Translations under genes and position numbers: made by a program
The notes under the pieces: generated by a model
What the model saw: only the letters and a program-made list of their open reading frames with translations
What the model was told of the DNA's origin: nothing
The model's database searches: none
Shown here: in pieces, positions 5,664 through 13,022 of the stretch
Layout: each line of letters opens with the position of its first letter
Position numbering within the stretch: position 1 is the stretch's first letter
IMG/VR virus record: IMGVR_UViG_3300044695_004531
Location: 1 to 34,492 of that record
From: a virus
Reading direction: 5' to 3' (one strand)
DNA: 34,492 nt

Positions 5664-6677
5664 CTAAAAAACGTCGTCGGCTTCGATCGCATCATCGAAC
5701 GGCAGCATCGGGACGTTTTTCTTCTCCTCTTGTGATCGCAGAAAATTGCAACCATGTTGCCAATACGACTCTTTAAGCTCTACGCCCACAAACTTTCGGC
5801 CGCACCTAAGTGACCCTACGCCCTCGCTTCCAACGCCACCGAATGGCGAAAACACAACATCGCCGGGAAGCGTCCATAGGTCAACCGCTCTTTCGATCAA
5901 CCCAAGCTGTAGCGGGCAAATGTGCTTCTCATCGTTTTCCGTTGTCGCCAGTTTGAAGTTTAACACGTCCGTTTGATTGATGTCCCACCAAACCGGCTCC
6001 GCGTATCTTCGCCAAATATCGATCGACGGATCGGCCGCGTTTTTCTTTCTTGAAAACGGAGACGGGTGACTATCGTTTGAGCTTCCAGCCTCACCGATGT
6101 ATCGCGCGAATCCCTTCGGCCTAACGATAGGCTTGTCGCTCATCAAGCCGCTTCCTTCGCTTGGCGGCTTTCGAAAGACGATCAGGTAATCCGCCATGCC
6201 TTGCCGCACCTGCGACGTATCACGCCTAACGGTCTTGTGAAGCAGTCCGTTATTGTTGGTCCGCTCGCGCTCCGTTACGGGGCATTTCCAGATCGTTGCC
6301 CGCGAATGAAAGACCCAACCAGCGGCCTCGAACTCCTGAATACAAGCCCCAGGAAAGTCTATAAGCCCCGTCGTGCCGTATACGTTCGCATATCGCGGCA
6401 AGTCCTTGCAATGGACCGCACAAAGGCGACCCGGAACTGTCAGCCGATAAAGTTCTTTGATTGCGAAAGCGTAGTGCCGAAAGAACTCTTCGTCGTTCGC
6501 TGCGTTGCCCATGTCGTTCTCCGAATCGCTGTAGATGTACAGCGAAGAAAACGGCGGCGAGTGAATGCAAAAGTCGATCGAGTTATCGGGCAAGTCCCGC
6601 ATAAGGTCGACGCAATCGCCGTTGTAAAATGTCCAGTCCGCTCCGTGTTGTTCGTTCATGCAACCCATTTCAAACAC
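5664..6677 (-). CDS. DNA methyltransferase, beta-class amino-MTase
   Basis: This enzyme probably transfers a methyl group from S-adenosylmethionine to an adenine N6 or cytosine N4. Catalytic motif IV is SPPF (residues 40-43, an [SD]PP[FY] variant). The AdoMet-binding motif I, FSPFGGVGSEG, comes near residue 290, so the order IV before I marks the beta class. The N-terminal strand FYNGDCVDLMRDLPDNSIDF is typical. The start could be GTG at 6677, with an 8-bp overlap with the helicase stop, or ATG at 6659. No restriction endonuclease is adjacent, so it looks like an orphan phage methylase that protects phage DNA or alters regulation. Confidence 0.88.
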   Translation of the reverse strand: MFEMGCMNEQHGADWTFYNGDCVDLMRDLPDNSIDFCIHSPPFSSLYIYSDSENDMGNAANDEEFFRHYAFAIKELYRLTVPGRLCAVHCKDLPRYANVYGTTGLIDFPGACIQEFEAAGWVFHSRATIWKCPVTERERTNNNGLLHKTVRRDTSQVRQGMADYLIVFRKPPSEGSGLMSDKPIVRPKGFARYIGEAGSSNDSHPSPFSRKKNAADPSIDIWRRYAEPVWWDINQTDVLNFKLATTENDEKHICPLQLGLIERAVDLWTLPGDVVFSPFGGVGSEGVGSLRCGRKFVGVELKESYWQHGCNFLRSQEEKKNVPMLPFDDAIEADDVF

Positions 6678-8067
6678 CTGCCTTTGATTTTAAGAAACTA
6701 GGAATCGTCGGAACCGCCGACGCCGATAAACCGACCCGCATCAATTCGGCTTGATTGCCCAAGCCAAACTGCCTAACAACTTCCGCCATCGACGCTTGCA
6801 TCAAACCGTGATCGGCACCCTTTCGGGCAATGCTCTTTTCGATGTTTGCGTCCGCGTCGCTGCCGATTATGTGAACCCTGACCGGCCGCGTTTGACCGAA
6901 TCTCCAAGACCTTCGAACCGCCTGATAATACTCTTCAAACGAAAACGAAAGCGACGCGAACACTTGCGTATTGCAAACCTGAAAGTTCAGTCCTACGCCA
7001 GCGATAGACGGCTTTGTCACCAGTACCGGAAACTGCCCTTCGGCGAAGCCTAAGAGCAAATCCTGCTTTTTCTTCTCCGGCATCGACCCGCGAACCTCAA
7101 CAGCTCCGTCGACATGCTTCATTAACTCCGAAGATTCGTAGTCGGTATAACACCAGACAATCGCCGGCCGCTCTGACTCACGCACAATCTCCGCAACTCG
7201 CTTAGCTCGCTCGGTGTTGGTCCGTCGCTTTTCTTCGTGAATGTTTGTCGCCGAAATTCCTTCGACGTCAAATAGAAAGCCATCGGCGACGCCATCGTAA
7301 GCAACGCTCACAATGTGCCGCTCAACGGTCAGCGGTGGCAAGATATATCCGTCGTCGCTTCCGCCAAGATCAGACGGACGCGAAAGACAAACGGCCCACG
7401 AGGTTACCCATCGCCAAAAGTCCTTTTGGGCGTGTTTCTTCAAGCGGTAGCCACCTGCCTTCATGGTGTCGTTGATAAACCACCGCGAAAGCATTTCGTT
7501 TGATGGCATGACTCCAAGAAAATCGGCGTGGTTGCCCAGTTCTTTGTGGTCGTTGGGTGCCGGCGTCGCGGTACATGCCAAGCGGTATGGCGTTTCGCGA
7601 TATGAGTCGATCAACTCCTGCTTGATCTTCCCGGTAAAATTTTTGAGGATCTGCGATTCGTCAAGCACGACACCCGACCAAATCGAAGCGTCAAACTTGT
7701 GAAGCTTTTCGTAATTGATGAGGTTAATACCCTCGACAATTTCGCTTTTCTCATCGACCACAGCAACGGGCGTTTTGATGCCGAATTTTTCGGCCTCTCG
7801 TTTTGTTTGGGCTCGGATGCCAACCGGCGTATGAATCACCACCGGCCGCTGCGATCGCTTGCAAACCGCGTCCGCCCAGGCTAGTTGCTGGATCGTCTTA
7901 CCTAGGCCAGTATCTTCAAACAAAGCCGCTCGGCCACGCTGTAGCGACCACTGGACGCATTTAGCCTGCCAGCCCTTTAGAGCCTTCGGAAGCTCGCCAA
8001 CCGCAACCTCAAAGCCCAGCGGCCTTGCCGATCGCACCTTCGATCGGATGAACTCTTCGTAATCCAT
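6670..8067 (-). CDS. SNF2-like DEAD/DEAH-box helicase
   Basis: This 465-aa superfamily 2 ATPase shows a complete motif set: Walker A DTGLGKT (52-58), motif II DESQ (136-139), motif III TATP (166-169), and a C-terminal helicase domain with WCYTD, AGVGLNFQVC and motif VI QAVRRSWRFGQTRPV. The QxxRRxxRxGQ ending and the DESQ box fit the SNF2 group, as seen in many phage replication modules. It likely translocates on double-stranded DNA or remodels DNA-protein complexes during replication or recombination. Translation starts just after leader copy 2, with TTTTTGG and TGTTTTC before ATG and no clear Shine-Dalgarno. Confidence 0.9.
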   Translation of the reverse strand: MDYEEFIRSKVRSARPLGFEVAVGELPKALKGWQAKCVQWSLQRGRAALFEDTGLGKTIQQLAWADAVCKRSQRPVVIHTPVGIRAQTKREAEKFGIKTPVAVVDEKSEIVEGINLINYEKLHKFDASIWSGVVLDESQILKNFTGKIKQELIDSYRETPYRLACTATPAPNDHKELGNHADFLGVMPSNEMLSRWFINDTMKAGGYRLKKHAQKDFWRWVTSWAVCLSRPSDLGGSDDGYILPPLTVERHIVSVAYDGVADGFLFDVEGISATNIHEEKRRTNTERAKRVAEIVRESERPAIVWCYTDYESSELMKHVDGAVEVRGSMPEKKKQDLLLGFAEGQFPVLVTKPSIAGVGLNFQVCNTQVFASLSFSFEEYYQAVRRSWRFGQTRPVRVHIIGSDADANIEKSIARKGADHGLMQASMAEVVRQFGLGNQAELMRVGLSASAVPTIPSFLKSKAGV

Positions 8068-8076
8068 GAAAACACC

Positions 8077-8164
8077 AAAAAGCCACCGGCGGCGCGGCGT
8101 AGCGGGCCAGCCTGAATAGGCACGAAGGCACCGCCGGTGGTTGTGTTGTTGGTAGCCCGCTACG
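8077..8164 (-). ncRNA. Pseudoknot/terminator leader element, copy 2
   Basis: The order is the same as in copy 1. In RNA, S1 CGTAGCGGGC (8164-8155) pairs with S1' (8107-8098), and S2 CCACCGGCGG (8140-8131) pairs with S2' (8092-8083). A hairpin GCCT-ATTC-AGGC (8121-8110) lies between S2 and S1'. After S2' comes C, then five U (8081-8077), then the helicase start at 8067. L1 is A/C-rich (TACCAACAACACAA), similar to CTACAAACCAAG in copy 1. The stem sequences differ from copy 1 while the pairings are kept, which is covariation-like support. Confidence 0.8.
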
Positions 8165-8173
8165 GCTTGTCAA

Positions 8174-8201
8174 ATCTTACCGCATTGTCAACCGTTGACA
8201 A
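8174..8201 (-). promoter_or_regulatory. Promoter and dyad operator of the helicase leader
   Basis: A -10 box TAAGAT (8179-8174) lies 16 bp from a -35 TTGTCA (8201-8196). The region holds a perfect 8-bp inverted repeat, TTGTCAAC-N-GTTGACAA (8185-8201), which covers the -35 and the spacer. That is a good operator candidate. The GGTTGACAAT portion is shared with the promoter at 5635-5663 at the same distance from -10. The predicted start, near 8167, is just ahead of stem S1. The promoter overlaps the end of the upstream GIY-YIG gene. Confidence 0.62.
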
Positions 8202-8865
8202 CTGCCAAATCCTCTATCGACTCAAAACCGCAAAGAAAAACCATCCAATCAATTTCACGACTAGACAGCTCAAACCATTCGCCGCGCACCCTCTTGTCGG
8301 CAAAAATGCGATGCAAACGAGTCTCAATACTTTTTGGTGCTTGCTTTGTTGCAAACAGTCGCAACCTCGGATCTTCCGCTTGAAGCGTCTTTTCTCTTGC
8401 TTGTGGCGAATGCGAAAATCCTATTTTCGTTAGTCCGTTTGTGTGCCTCATCAAATAAACGTATGAAGTTCGCTTTCCTGTTTCGTATTGGCTTCTATCA
8501 AACTGACCAGGAAAATAATCAACCTGCGGTTTTGGTATTCCGTTTTGTTTGATGATCTGCCTCCGAAGTTCGGAAATCGTTTCACATGCCGCGTCAATTG
8601 CACTTCCGAACTGCTCAACAACAAACTCAAAAATTCTGCCTTGATTGTTTGTCATATTAAAACCATCGCGATTTTCGAAATCGATCATCGCTTTTACAAG
8701 TTCATGAACTCCGCAATATGGGCCGCTCTTGTATCGCCATCTCCTGTCAAGCCTCCAGAATTTTCGATCTCCAACGGTGACAACTACGCTGTGGTAATCG
8801 TCGCCGAAGTCTACGCGCAAATCATTTTTGATAAGCCGCGTCAGGTCTTCCGGTAGTTCGCTCAT
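8188..8865 (-). CDS. GIY-YIG family protein (T5orf172/MUG113 type)
   Basis: This 225-aa protein has a C-terminal nuclease-like domain from about residue 133. It carries SYVYLMRHTNGLTKIGFS (the VYLM..KIG version of GIY-YIG), SPQAREKTLQ with the conserved Arg, KSIETRLHRIFADKRVRGEWFEL with a conserved Glu, and a helical end. That is the T5orf172/MUG113 type, found in many phage and mobile-element proteins. The N-terminal 120 residues are not recognised and may bind DNA. The real substrate is unknown. The start overlaps the upstream 58-aa gene by 4 bp. Confidence 0.8.
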   Translation of the reverse strand: MSELPEDLTRLIKNDLRVDFGDDYHSVVVTVGDRKFWRLDRRWRYKSGPYCGVHELVKAMIDFENRDGFNMTNNQGRIFEFVVEQFGSAIDAACETISELRRQIIKQNGIPKPQVDYFPGQFDRSQYETGKRTSYVYLMRHTNGLTKIGFSHSPQAREKTLQAEDPRLRLFATKQAPKSIETRLHRIFADKRVRGEWFELSSREIDWMVFLCGFESIEDLAVVNG

Positions 8866-9038
8866 AGTCCTCTCGTTTCTTTCATCTGCCTTTCGATCTC
8901 ATCGGTCAGCCTTCCGTAGGCTTCCCGCGTCACCCGTGCCGCGTTGTACTCCGCCAGCCGCCGCGACAATCCGCCGTCGTGCTCTGCGATGGCCGCACGC
9001 TCGCCGAAGTGCTCGGTGATGTCATTATCGGTCGGCAT
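8862..9038 (-). CDS. Small hypothetical protein
   Basis: The start at 9038 (MPTDNDITEH) is chosen because it overlaps the end of the upstream gene. Upstream codons in this frame would lie inside that gene. The 58-aa product is a charged, helical protein with many Arg and Glu residues and no recognised motif. Its stop overlaps the GIY-YIG start by 4 bp. Confidence 0.6.
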   Translation of the reverse strand: MPTDNDITEHFGERAAIAEHDGGLSRRLAEYNAARVTREAYGRLTDEIERQMKETRGL

Positions 9039-9429
9039 TGGCGGCCTCGATCTCTTCTGGGGTGGCAATGCGGCAGAAGTTCCATTTCCGCACTTCGTGA
9101 TCGTCGTTTGGATCTTCAGCCGAAAACCTATACTTGCTCCCTGCTGGCTTCACGTAAACAAGCCTTACAACAAAAGAGGACCAACTTGTTTCTTCGTAGT
9201 CTTTAACCTTGACCCACGGCCGCCGCAGCGCGTCTTCGTCGGTTAGTTCCGGCTCGACCCACGGCTTCCCGTCGGTTGTGCCGTGGTTGGCTTTGTTTTG
9301 AATGCGATTATATATATCTTCCCAAAAATCATGCCCCTCTGAGGTCAGCTTCCAATTAACATTTATCAAAGCGTCTTTCGCTGCTCGCAATCTCCGGATT
9401 AGACCATCGTCCAATTTTCGCTGTGTCAT
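9025..9429 (-). CDS. Hypothetical protein, paralogue of the 17001-17387 gene
   Basis: The start at 9429 (MTQRKLDDG) is favoured by GAGAGAAAT upstream and by a 4-bp overlap with the previous stop. The 134-aa protein shares an ordered set of motifs with the gene at 17001-17387: TTDGKPWVEPELTDED, then RRPWVKVKDYE, a Lys/Tyr-rich strand, and a C-terminal F/H-CRIATPEEIEAA. Family and function are not recognised. The shared C-terminal CR-ATP-EI-AA motif suggests a conserved fold used twice in this genome. Confidence 0.7.
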   Translation of the reverse strand: MTQRKLDDGLIRRLRAAKDALINVNWKLTSEGHDFWEDIYNRIQNKANHGTTDGKPWVEPELTDEDALRRPWVKVKDYEETSWSSFVVRLVYVKPAGSKYRFSAEDPNDDHEVRKWNFCRIATPEEIEAANADR

Positions 9430-9710
9430 TTGATTTCTCTCTTTGTTGGTCCGTTGTTTTGTAAAATCTTCGCCCGTGCTTTTAGTAGCCCGATCGTCCG
9501 CTCTCCGCGTTCTCTCGCTCGCTCCGGTTCGCACCAGCGGCAAAGCCATTCACCTTCGAGCGTTTCGGTAGTCATGTACGATCCGCAATTGCAAAGCGGT
9601 ATCGCGTCCATTTGCTCCGGCCCTATTGTGAAGAACCGGAAGCCCGGCGGCGGCTCCATCGGCTTGATGATCACCGCCGCCGGTTTGTCAGGGTCTCGCT
9701 TAGGCTTCAT
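9426..9710 (-). CDS. Small zinc-knuckle protein
   Basis: The start at 9710 (MKPKRDPDK) overlaps the recT end. The open frame extends further upstream only inside recT. The 94-aa product has a short basic N-terminus and CNCGSYMTTE followed by WLCRWCEPE. Four Cys in a CxC...CxxC pattern form a likely zinc site. The rest is helical and basic. It may bind nucleic acid, given its place beside the RecT gene. It is not assigned to a family. Confidence 0.65.
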   Translation of the reverse strand: MKPKRDPDKPAAVIIKPMEPPPGFRFFTIGPEQMDAIPLCNCGSYMTTETLEGEWLCRWCEPERARERGERTIGLLKARAKILQNNGPTKREIK

Positions 9711-10443
9711 CGCTTGCCAGCAGCCCCGCAAGTTCGTCCGCCGTCGTCGTGGTCGGTCCGCGATGCGTAATCGTGCCTTCGATTTCATCGTCTGCCGCGA
9801 TTGCGTCGCGGATCTCGGCCGAAAGTTCGCACCACTTGGAGGCCCTGCGAAAGACGGTTTTCTTGGCCATCTCGTCAAAGTCTGTAACCCAAGGCCCGGT
9901 CTTTCCTGATCGGCTTCGGTCGCGAATCTTTAACACCTCGTCAACGGTCATGACTTCGCACTTGGTCGCACCGTCTTGCATCTCGATAATACAGTAATAA
10001 CAGTAGACTTCGCCGCGGTCGCCGATGAATATAGGCCGATGCGTTTTGACTTCGCCCAGGTCATAGACAAATTCGTCGTTGACGCAAACCTTGTCCGCGT
10101 GAATCCGCGACACCTTGCCGGTTCGCATCATCAACTGCACAAGGCCCTTGTAGTCGATGATCAACGTGCATTTGTCGCCGTAGGGTATCAGATGGGCGTG
10201 CCGGCCGTCTGGCTCAAGGCCCCACTGCGAAAGCTGCATCATGCAATCGAAGAATGATTGCTGCGTACATTTTGCAAGGCTCGGCGTCCGCCCTAACGCC
10301 GCAATGGCAACTCGGGCCATCCGTTCGGCCGTTACGTGCTTTGGCAGTATCTCCGCGATAGCCGCTCGGAATCCCTCGCCCTGTAGTTGTTCGCGAATCG
10401 TCAGTTGTCGCTTGGGTTGTTCTGTAATTTCGGTCGTCATCAT
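9700..10443 (-). CDS. recT: RecT single-strand annealing protein
   Basis: RecT anneals complementary single strands and works with a 5'-3' exonuclease in phage recombination. This 247-aa protein shows family hallmarks: PKHVTAERMARVAIAAL, LAKCTQQSFFDCMMQLSQWGLEPDGRHAHLIPYG, LIIDYKGLVQLMMRTGKVSRIHADKVCVNDEF, and the C-terminal MAKKTVFRRASKWCELS. It is preceded by the RecE-like gene with a 4-bp overlap, the classic pairing. Confidence 0.93.
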   Translation of the reverse strand: MMTTEITEQPKRQLTIREQLQGEGFRAAIAEILPKHVTAERMARVAIAALGRTPSLAKCTQQSFFDCMMQLSQWGLEPDGRHAHLIPYGDKCTLIIDYKGLVQLMMRTGKVSRIHADKVCVNDEFVYDLGEVKTHRPIFIGDRGEVYCYYCIIEMQDGATKCEVMTVDEVLKIRDRSRSGKTGPWVTDFDEMAKKTVFRRASKWCELSAEIRDAIAADDEIEGTITHRGPTTTTADELAGLLASDEA

Positions 10444-11186
10444 GCTCTCCAGTTTGGTAAAAAGATACTTCGCAAATCATTCTCGCCTTGCTCGCTCCAG
10501 TCGCTTGCAACCTTGCGTCTGGCGTACTCCGTGAGCAGTTCTTCGCGATCTGCTTCGGCTCGCTGTCGGTCTGCGTCGCAAAGTTCGTAGCATCGAACAC
10601 GATACGGTGACGACGTTTCTATTGCGATGAAAATAAAACGGTCGGCCTTTGTGCCGTCAAGGTAATGAACAGCCTGAAGATCATATCTCCGGCTTGCAAT
10701 TTCGCGTGCAAACTGCGTTTCGGTTGCGTCTTGGCAGGTCTTAATGTCTGCCACAATGCCGCCTGATTTCCAGTCGATTTTTGCCCTGCAATCAAGGCCA
10801 AAAGCCTCCCAAGTGTACTCGGCCTCGGATTCTCCAGCCGCGTTGAGAATAGCCGCTGCCGTTTTGCAACGCTGAATGTTCTTCAACGCATACGCTACAG
10901 CCTCCGAATCGCAAGGAGGCAGTGCGATCTTGTGCTCGTTTTCTTTGTGCCATTCTTTGTAAGCCGTCTTTCGCCTGTCGCTGCATTCCTCAGGAATTGC
11001 GACATAGGCTTCGGCGTACTTCTCAGGCTCCAATATCGCCGCGTGGATCGCCGTACCAAGCCGCATCGCGTCGGTTTCCTTTCGCGGTGCCGTCTTCAAA
11101 ATGTGCTCGGCCTCAAACTGTCGCCAGCCTCTCGCCATGCTTTTGAGCATCGTCGCGGAAACTTCTGGCCTGTCGTGGTAATTCAT
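10440..11186 (-). CDS. recE: RecE-like exonuclease (PD-(D/E)XK)
   Basis: This 248-aa protein resembles the C-terminal nuclease domain of RecE, which degrades one strand of duplex DNA to give tails for RecT. It has MRLGTAIHAAILEP (residues 41-54), the catalytic-core strand CRAKIDWKSGGIVADIKT with D138, D147 and K149, and RRYDLQAVHYLDG downstream. The start at 11186 (MNYHDRPEVSATMLKSM) is typical of the family. It is coupled to recT. Confidence 0.87.
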   Translation of the reverse strand: MNYHDRPEVSATMLKSMARGWRQFEAEHILKTAPRKETDAMRLGTAIHAAILEPEKYAEAYVAIPEECSDRRKTAYKEWHKENEHKIALPPCDSEAVAYALKNIQRCKTAAAILNAAGESEAEYTWEAFGLDCRAKIDWKSGGIVADIKTCQDATETQFAREIASRRYDLQAVHYLDGTKADRFIFIAIETSSPYRVRCYELCDADRQRAEADREELLTEYARRKVASDWSEQGENDLRSIFLPNWRA

Positions 11187-11413
11187 TTTTTCACCCTCCT
11201 CGGATCTGTCGGCAGTTTTCGCCGCGGTTCATAAACTTTTTCTAGCTCGTTCATCGTTGACAAGACAGACCTATACGCTGAGCTTTCTTGCCAGCCCGAC
11301 GACGAAATCATCTTGTGTATGTTTTCCCGCAAGCTTTCCCACCGCCGCTCAAGCGGTTCCGTTGCTTGCTTAACTTTAAAGCTGATCAGAATTTGAAATT
11401 GTTCGTCAGTCAT
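11183..11413 (-). CDS. Small helical hypothetical protein
   Basis: This 76-aa protein is charged and helical and is not recognised. It lies between the MazG-like gene and the RecE-like gene, overlapping each by 4-8 bp. Its C-terminus is very basic (EPRRKLPTDPRRVKK), so nucleic-acid contact is possible. Confidence 0.6.
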   Translation of the reverse strand: MTDEQFQILISFKVKQATEPLERRWESLRENIHKMISSSGWQESSAYRSVLSTMNELEKVYEPRRKLPTDPRRVKK

Positions 11414-11732
11414 GCTTCACCTCTTTGACAAACTGCCCGTCGACCATTCGGCCCTTGCGGTCCTTGATTTCGTCATAAGCCGCTGACATGCAATGCCGCA
11501 AACTAAGATCAAGCTTTTCGCAGATCACCGTCAGCACGACGACGCAATCACCGATCGCGTCTTGAGTTTCCTTGCTGTCGTGCTTTGCAATTGCGTCGCA
11601 CAACTCCTGCATCTCCTCGGCAAGCTTCCCTAGCTGCCCTTCGATTGTCGATCCGTCGATTAGGTTGCGTTCCGTCGCCCAACCCCAGATGGCGTCCTGC
11701 CATAGCTCAATTGAATCAAATTGTCTCATCAT
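11406..11732 (-). CDS. MazG-like nucleotide pyrophosphohydrolase
   Basis: MazG-type enzymes hydrolyse nucleoside triphosphates to monophosphates and pyrophosphate. In phages they may adjust nucleotide pools or (p)ppGpp signalling. With the start at 11732 (or ATG at 11729; AACGAGG lies upstream) the protein is 108 aa. The metal-binding pattern is present: KLAEEMQEL with E39, E40 and E43, then TQDAIGDCVVVL with D58 and D62. The ending KDRKGRMVDGQFVKE is typical of phage MazG-like proteins. Confidence 0.85.
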   Translation of the reverse strand: MMRQFDSIELWQDAIWGWATERNLIDGSTIEGQLGKLAEEMQELCDAIAKHDSKETQDAIGDCVVVLTVICEKLDLSLRHCMSAAYDEIKDRKGRMVDGQFVKEVKHD

Positions 11733-11747
11733 TACCTCGTTAGGTTG

Positions 11748-11777
11748 AAAACCCGGCGGGCGGATGGTCCCGCCGGG
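11748..11777 (-). terminator. Intrinsic terminator upstream of the mazG-like gene
   Basis: On the minus strand CCCGGCGGG (11777-11769) pairs with CCCGCCGGG (11760-11752) over an 8-base loop, followed by four U. It separates the chain of very small genes at 11.8-14.9 kb from the mazG-recE-recT unit, either as a partial terminator or an mRNA-stability hairpin. No promoter was found directly after it. Confidence 0.6.
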
Positions 11778-11810
11778 ACGCCGCGACAACGAGCCGCGAC
11801 GGTGGTTGAA

Positions 11811-11909
11811 TCACTGCCCCAACGCATGCGGAACGTACCGCAGCAACGTAAAGAAAAACACGGCCAGCCAAAAGCCGGCCACGATCAGGAAGTCGGCTTG
11901 TTGTCTCAT
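11811..11909 (-). CDS. 32-aa membrane microprotein
   Basis: The ATG at 11909 lies in an ATGA overlap with the stop of the 89-aa gene. The 32-aa product opens with MRQQADF, crosses the membrane once (FLIVAGFWLAVFFFTLL) and ends RYVPHALGQ. Size, coupling and a clean hydrophobic helix support a real gene. Function is unknown. It is the last member of the coupled chain from 13.3 kb. Confidence 0.6.
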   Translation of the reverse strand: MRQQADFLIVAGFWLAVFFFTLLRYVPHALGQ

Positions 11910-12175
11910 GATTGCACCGGAAATCCTTCAACCTGCCATCTGTCTAGCGTTTTGTGTAGCGACCGCGTGTCGCAAAAGATCCACTCTTGCCGATGGTCGT
12001 CGCAGTCGGGAAGCCGAATAAAGATCAGCGGATGCCCGTTCGTTTTCATGCCGGCCGTTTGCTCTGGATCGCTGTATCGCGTTTGCAAAATCTCGCAATC
12101 TGTCTCTGACCATAGTGCGGGCGTCTCGGTTATGTCCCGGCAGCCGCGATCGTAGCGGCGTATCGTGCGGCTCAT
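11906..12175 (-). CDS. Small hypothetical protein
   Basis: The start at 12175 (MSRTIRRYDRG) is set by an ATGA overlap with the GNAT stop. The frame extends upstream inside that gene. The 89-aa protein has short strands and turns (HPLIFIRLPDCDDHRQEWIFCDT) and no recognised motif. It is coupled to the microprotein downstream. Confidence 0.6.
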   Translation of the reverse strand: MSRTIRRYDRGCRDITETPALWSETDCEILQTRYSDPEQTAGMKTNGHPLIFIRLPDCDDHRQEWIFCDTRSLHKTLDRWQVEGFPVQS

Positions 12176-12599
12176 GCTTCCACCTCCTGAGCTTCGAGCG
12201 TGTACGTAAACGTCTTGTGCTTGCCGCCATGAACGGCACAACAAAAAAAGCCAACCGCGAAAAGAAAGTCGACTTGCTCCGCTGTTGGTGCAAGCACGTG
12301 TGCGATCAGAAATTTCCGATCCGCCCGCAATCGTTGCCGACACCACGCCACCGCGGCCCGACCGATGCCACGCCGACGAAATGCCGGATCGATCACCAGC
12401 CGGATGATGCGTGCGTCCTGTGCCGAAAGTTGCACGATCATTAGCCCTACCGTGTGGCCGTCGAGGTCGATCGCCTTGCAGTGTCGACCCAAGACTGCCG
12501 TGAGCTTTTTAAACCCATCGGCGTAATCGCGTCCCATGATTCGTGGATCGCGCACAATCGCCGTAGGTCGTCGTTAGTTGCTGTTCGGATCGTAATCAT
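12172..12599 (-). CDS. GNAT acetyltransferase encoded across a -1 frameshift
   Basis: GNAT enzymes transfer acetyl from acetyl-CoA to an amine. Strand 1 and helix 1 (MITIRTATNDDLRRLCAI) are in one frame, starting at 12599 after AGGAG. The core, with KAIDLDGHTVGLMIVQL and the acetyl-CoA loop RLVIDPAFRRRGIGRAA, is in the -1 frame. The switch point fits a canonical slippery heptamer U UUA AAA (12513-12507), in the right phase. Joining there gives 142 aa (31 + 111), the normal GNAT length. Without a shift the first frame stops after about 50 codons. It could be programmed or could reflect a missing base in an A-run. Confidence 0.72.
12507..12513 (-). other. Slippery heptamer T TTA AAA in the GNAT gene
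   Basis: Read on the minus strand, codons GGT TTA AAA AGC contain the heptamer T TTA AAA in the phase needed for -1 slippage. The new frame continues AAG CTC ACG into the GNAT core. No clear downstream stem was worked out. Confidence 0.6.
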
Positions 12600-12682
12600 T
12601 TTAAAAATCTCCTGACAAATCGAACCGTGACAGAAGACGACACAAACCCAATAAACACGCCGAGCAAAAAATCCTCAATCAC
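12596..12682 (-). CDS. 28-aa membrane microprotein, GTG start
   Basis: The GTG at 12682 overlaps the upstream stop as GTGA and has AAGGAG seven to nine bases upstream. The product is VIEDFLLGVFIGFVSSSV plus a basic end (RFVRRFLK): one short hydrophobic helix and an Arg/Lys tail. The stop overlaps the GNAT start as ATGA. Function is unknown. Confidence 0.55.
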   Translation of the reverse strand: MIEDFLLGVFIGFVSSSVTVRFVRRFLK

Positions 12683-12822
12683 GGCAAGTCTCCTTGATCG
12701 CTGTCGTGGTACTTTGAATCGTCGCGGTCGCAAGTAATGCAAATAAAAAGAATTAGCAAAGCCAACGCAAGCCCTCCAGCAGAAATGCCGACCGCGAATC
12801 CAACCCAAAAAAATACGTTCAC
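12679..12822 (-). CDS. 47-aa membrane microprotein, GTG start
   Basis: The GTG at 12822 overlaps the stop of the 67-aa gene (GTGA) and has GAGGTGG upstream. Residues 3-30 are strongly hydrophobic and Gly/Ala-rich (FFWVGFAVGISAGGLALAL), and a short acidic tail follows (CDRDDSKYHDSDQGDLP). It is a likely single-pass membrane protein. Function is unknown. Confidence 0.58.
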   Translation of the reverse strand: MNVFFWVGFAVGISAGGLALALLILFICITCDRDDSKYHDSDQGDLP

Positions 12823-13022
12823 TTTGCCACCTCGACTTCATCGACTAGAAACTGCACCGCACACGTGATTTCGTCCGCCGTAACGCGATTGACACCAACG
12901 CGACACAACAGCCGCCACAACCGCGACGGCGTCGAAGCTGTGTAAGTTCGCCCGCGTGCCTCATATTCGACCCAACCGCGTCCGGCTCTGACAATGCCTC
13001 CGCGTATTGCTTTCGACTTCAT
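12819..13022 (-). CDS. Small basic hypothetical protein
   Basis: The start at 13022 (MKSKAIRGG) overlaps the upstream stop by 4 bp. The 67-aa protein is basic at the N-terminus, with short strands (GWVEYEARGRTYTAST) and a C-terminal helix (VTADEITCAVQFLVDEVEVAK). It is not recognised. Confidence 0.62.
   Translation of the reverse strand: MKSKAIRGGIVRAGRGWVEYEARGRTYTASTPSRLWRLLCRVGVNRVTADEITCAVQFLVDEVEVAK

Noticed and set aside
6670-8865. A restriction-modification or DISARM-like defence locus from the helicase, methylase and GIY-YIG genes
   Set aside because: The other DISARM parts are missing and no cognate endonuclease is identifiable. The genes sit in a phage replication operon, where each is common alone.
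11928-12293. A 121-codon minus-strand frame overlapping the GNAT and 89-aa genes
   Set aside because: It is out of frame with the GNAT core and the coupled 89-aa gene, and is Arg-rich with no motif.
12596-12841. A single 81-codon gene
   Set aside because: Its first half reads the 47-aa membrane gene in another frame and is basic and unlike a protein. Ribosome sites and GTGA overlaps support two short genes instead.
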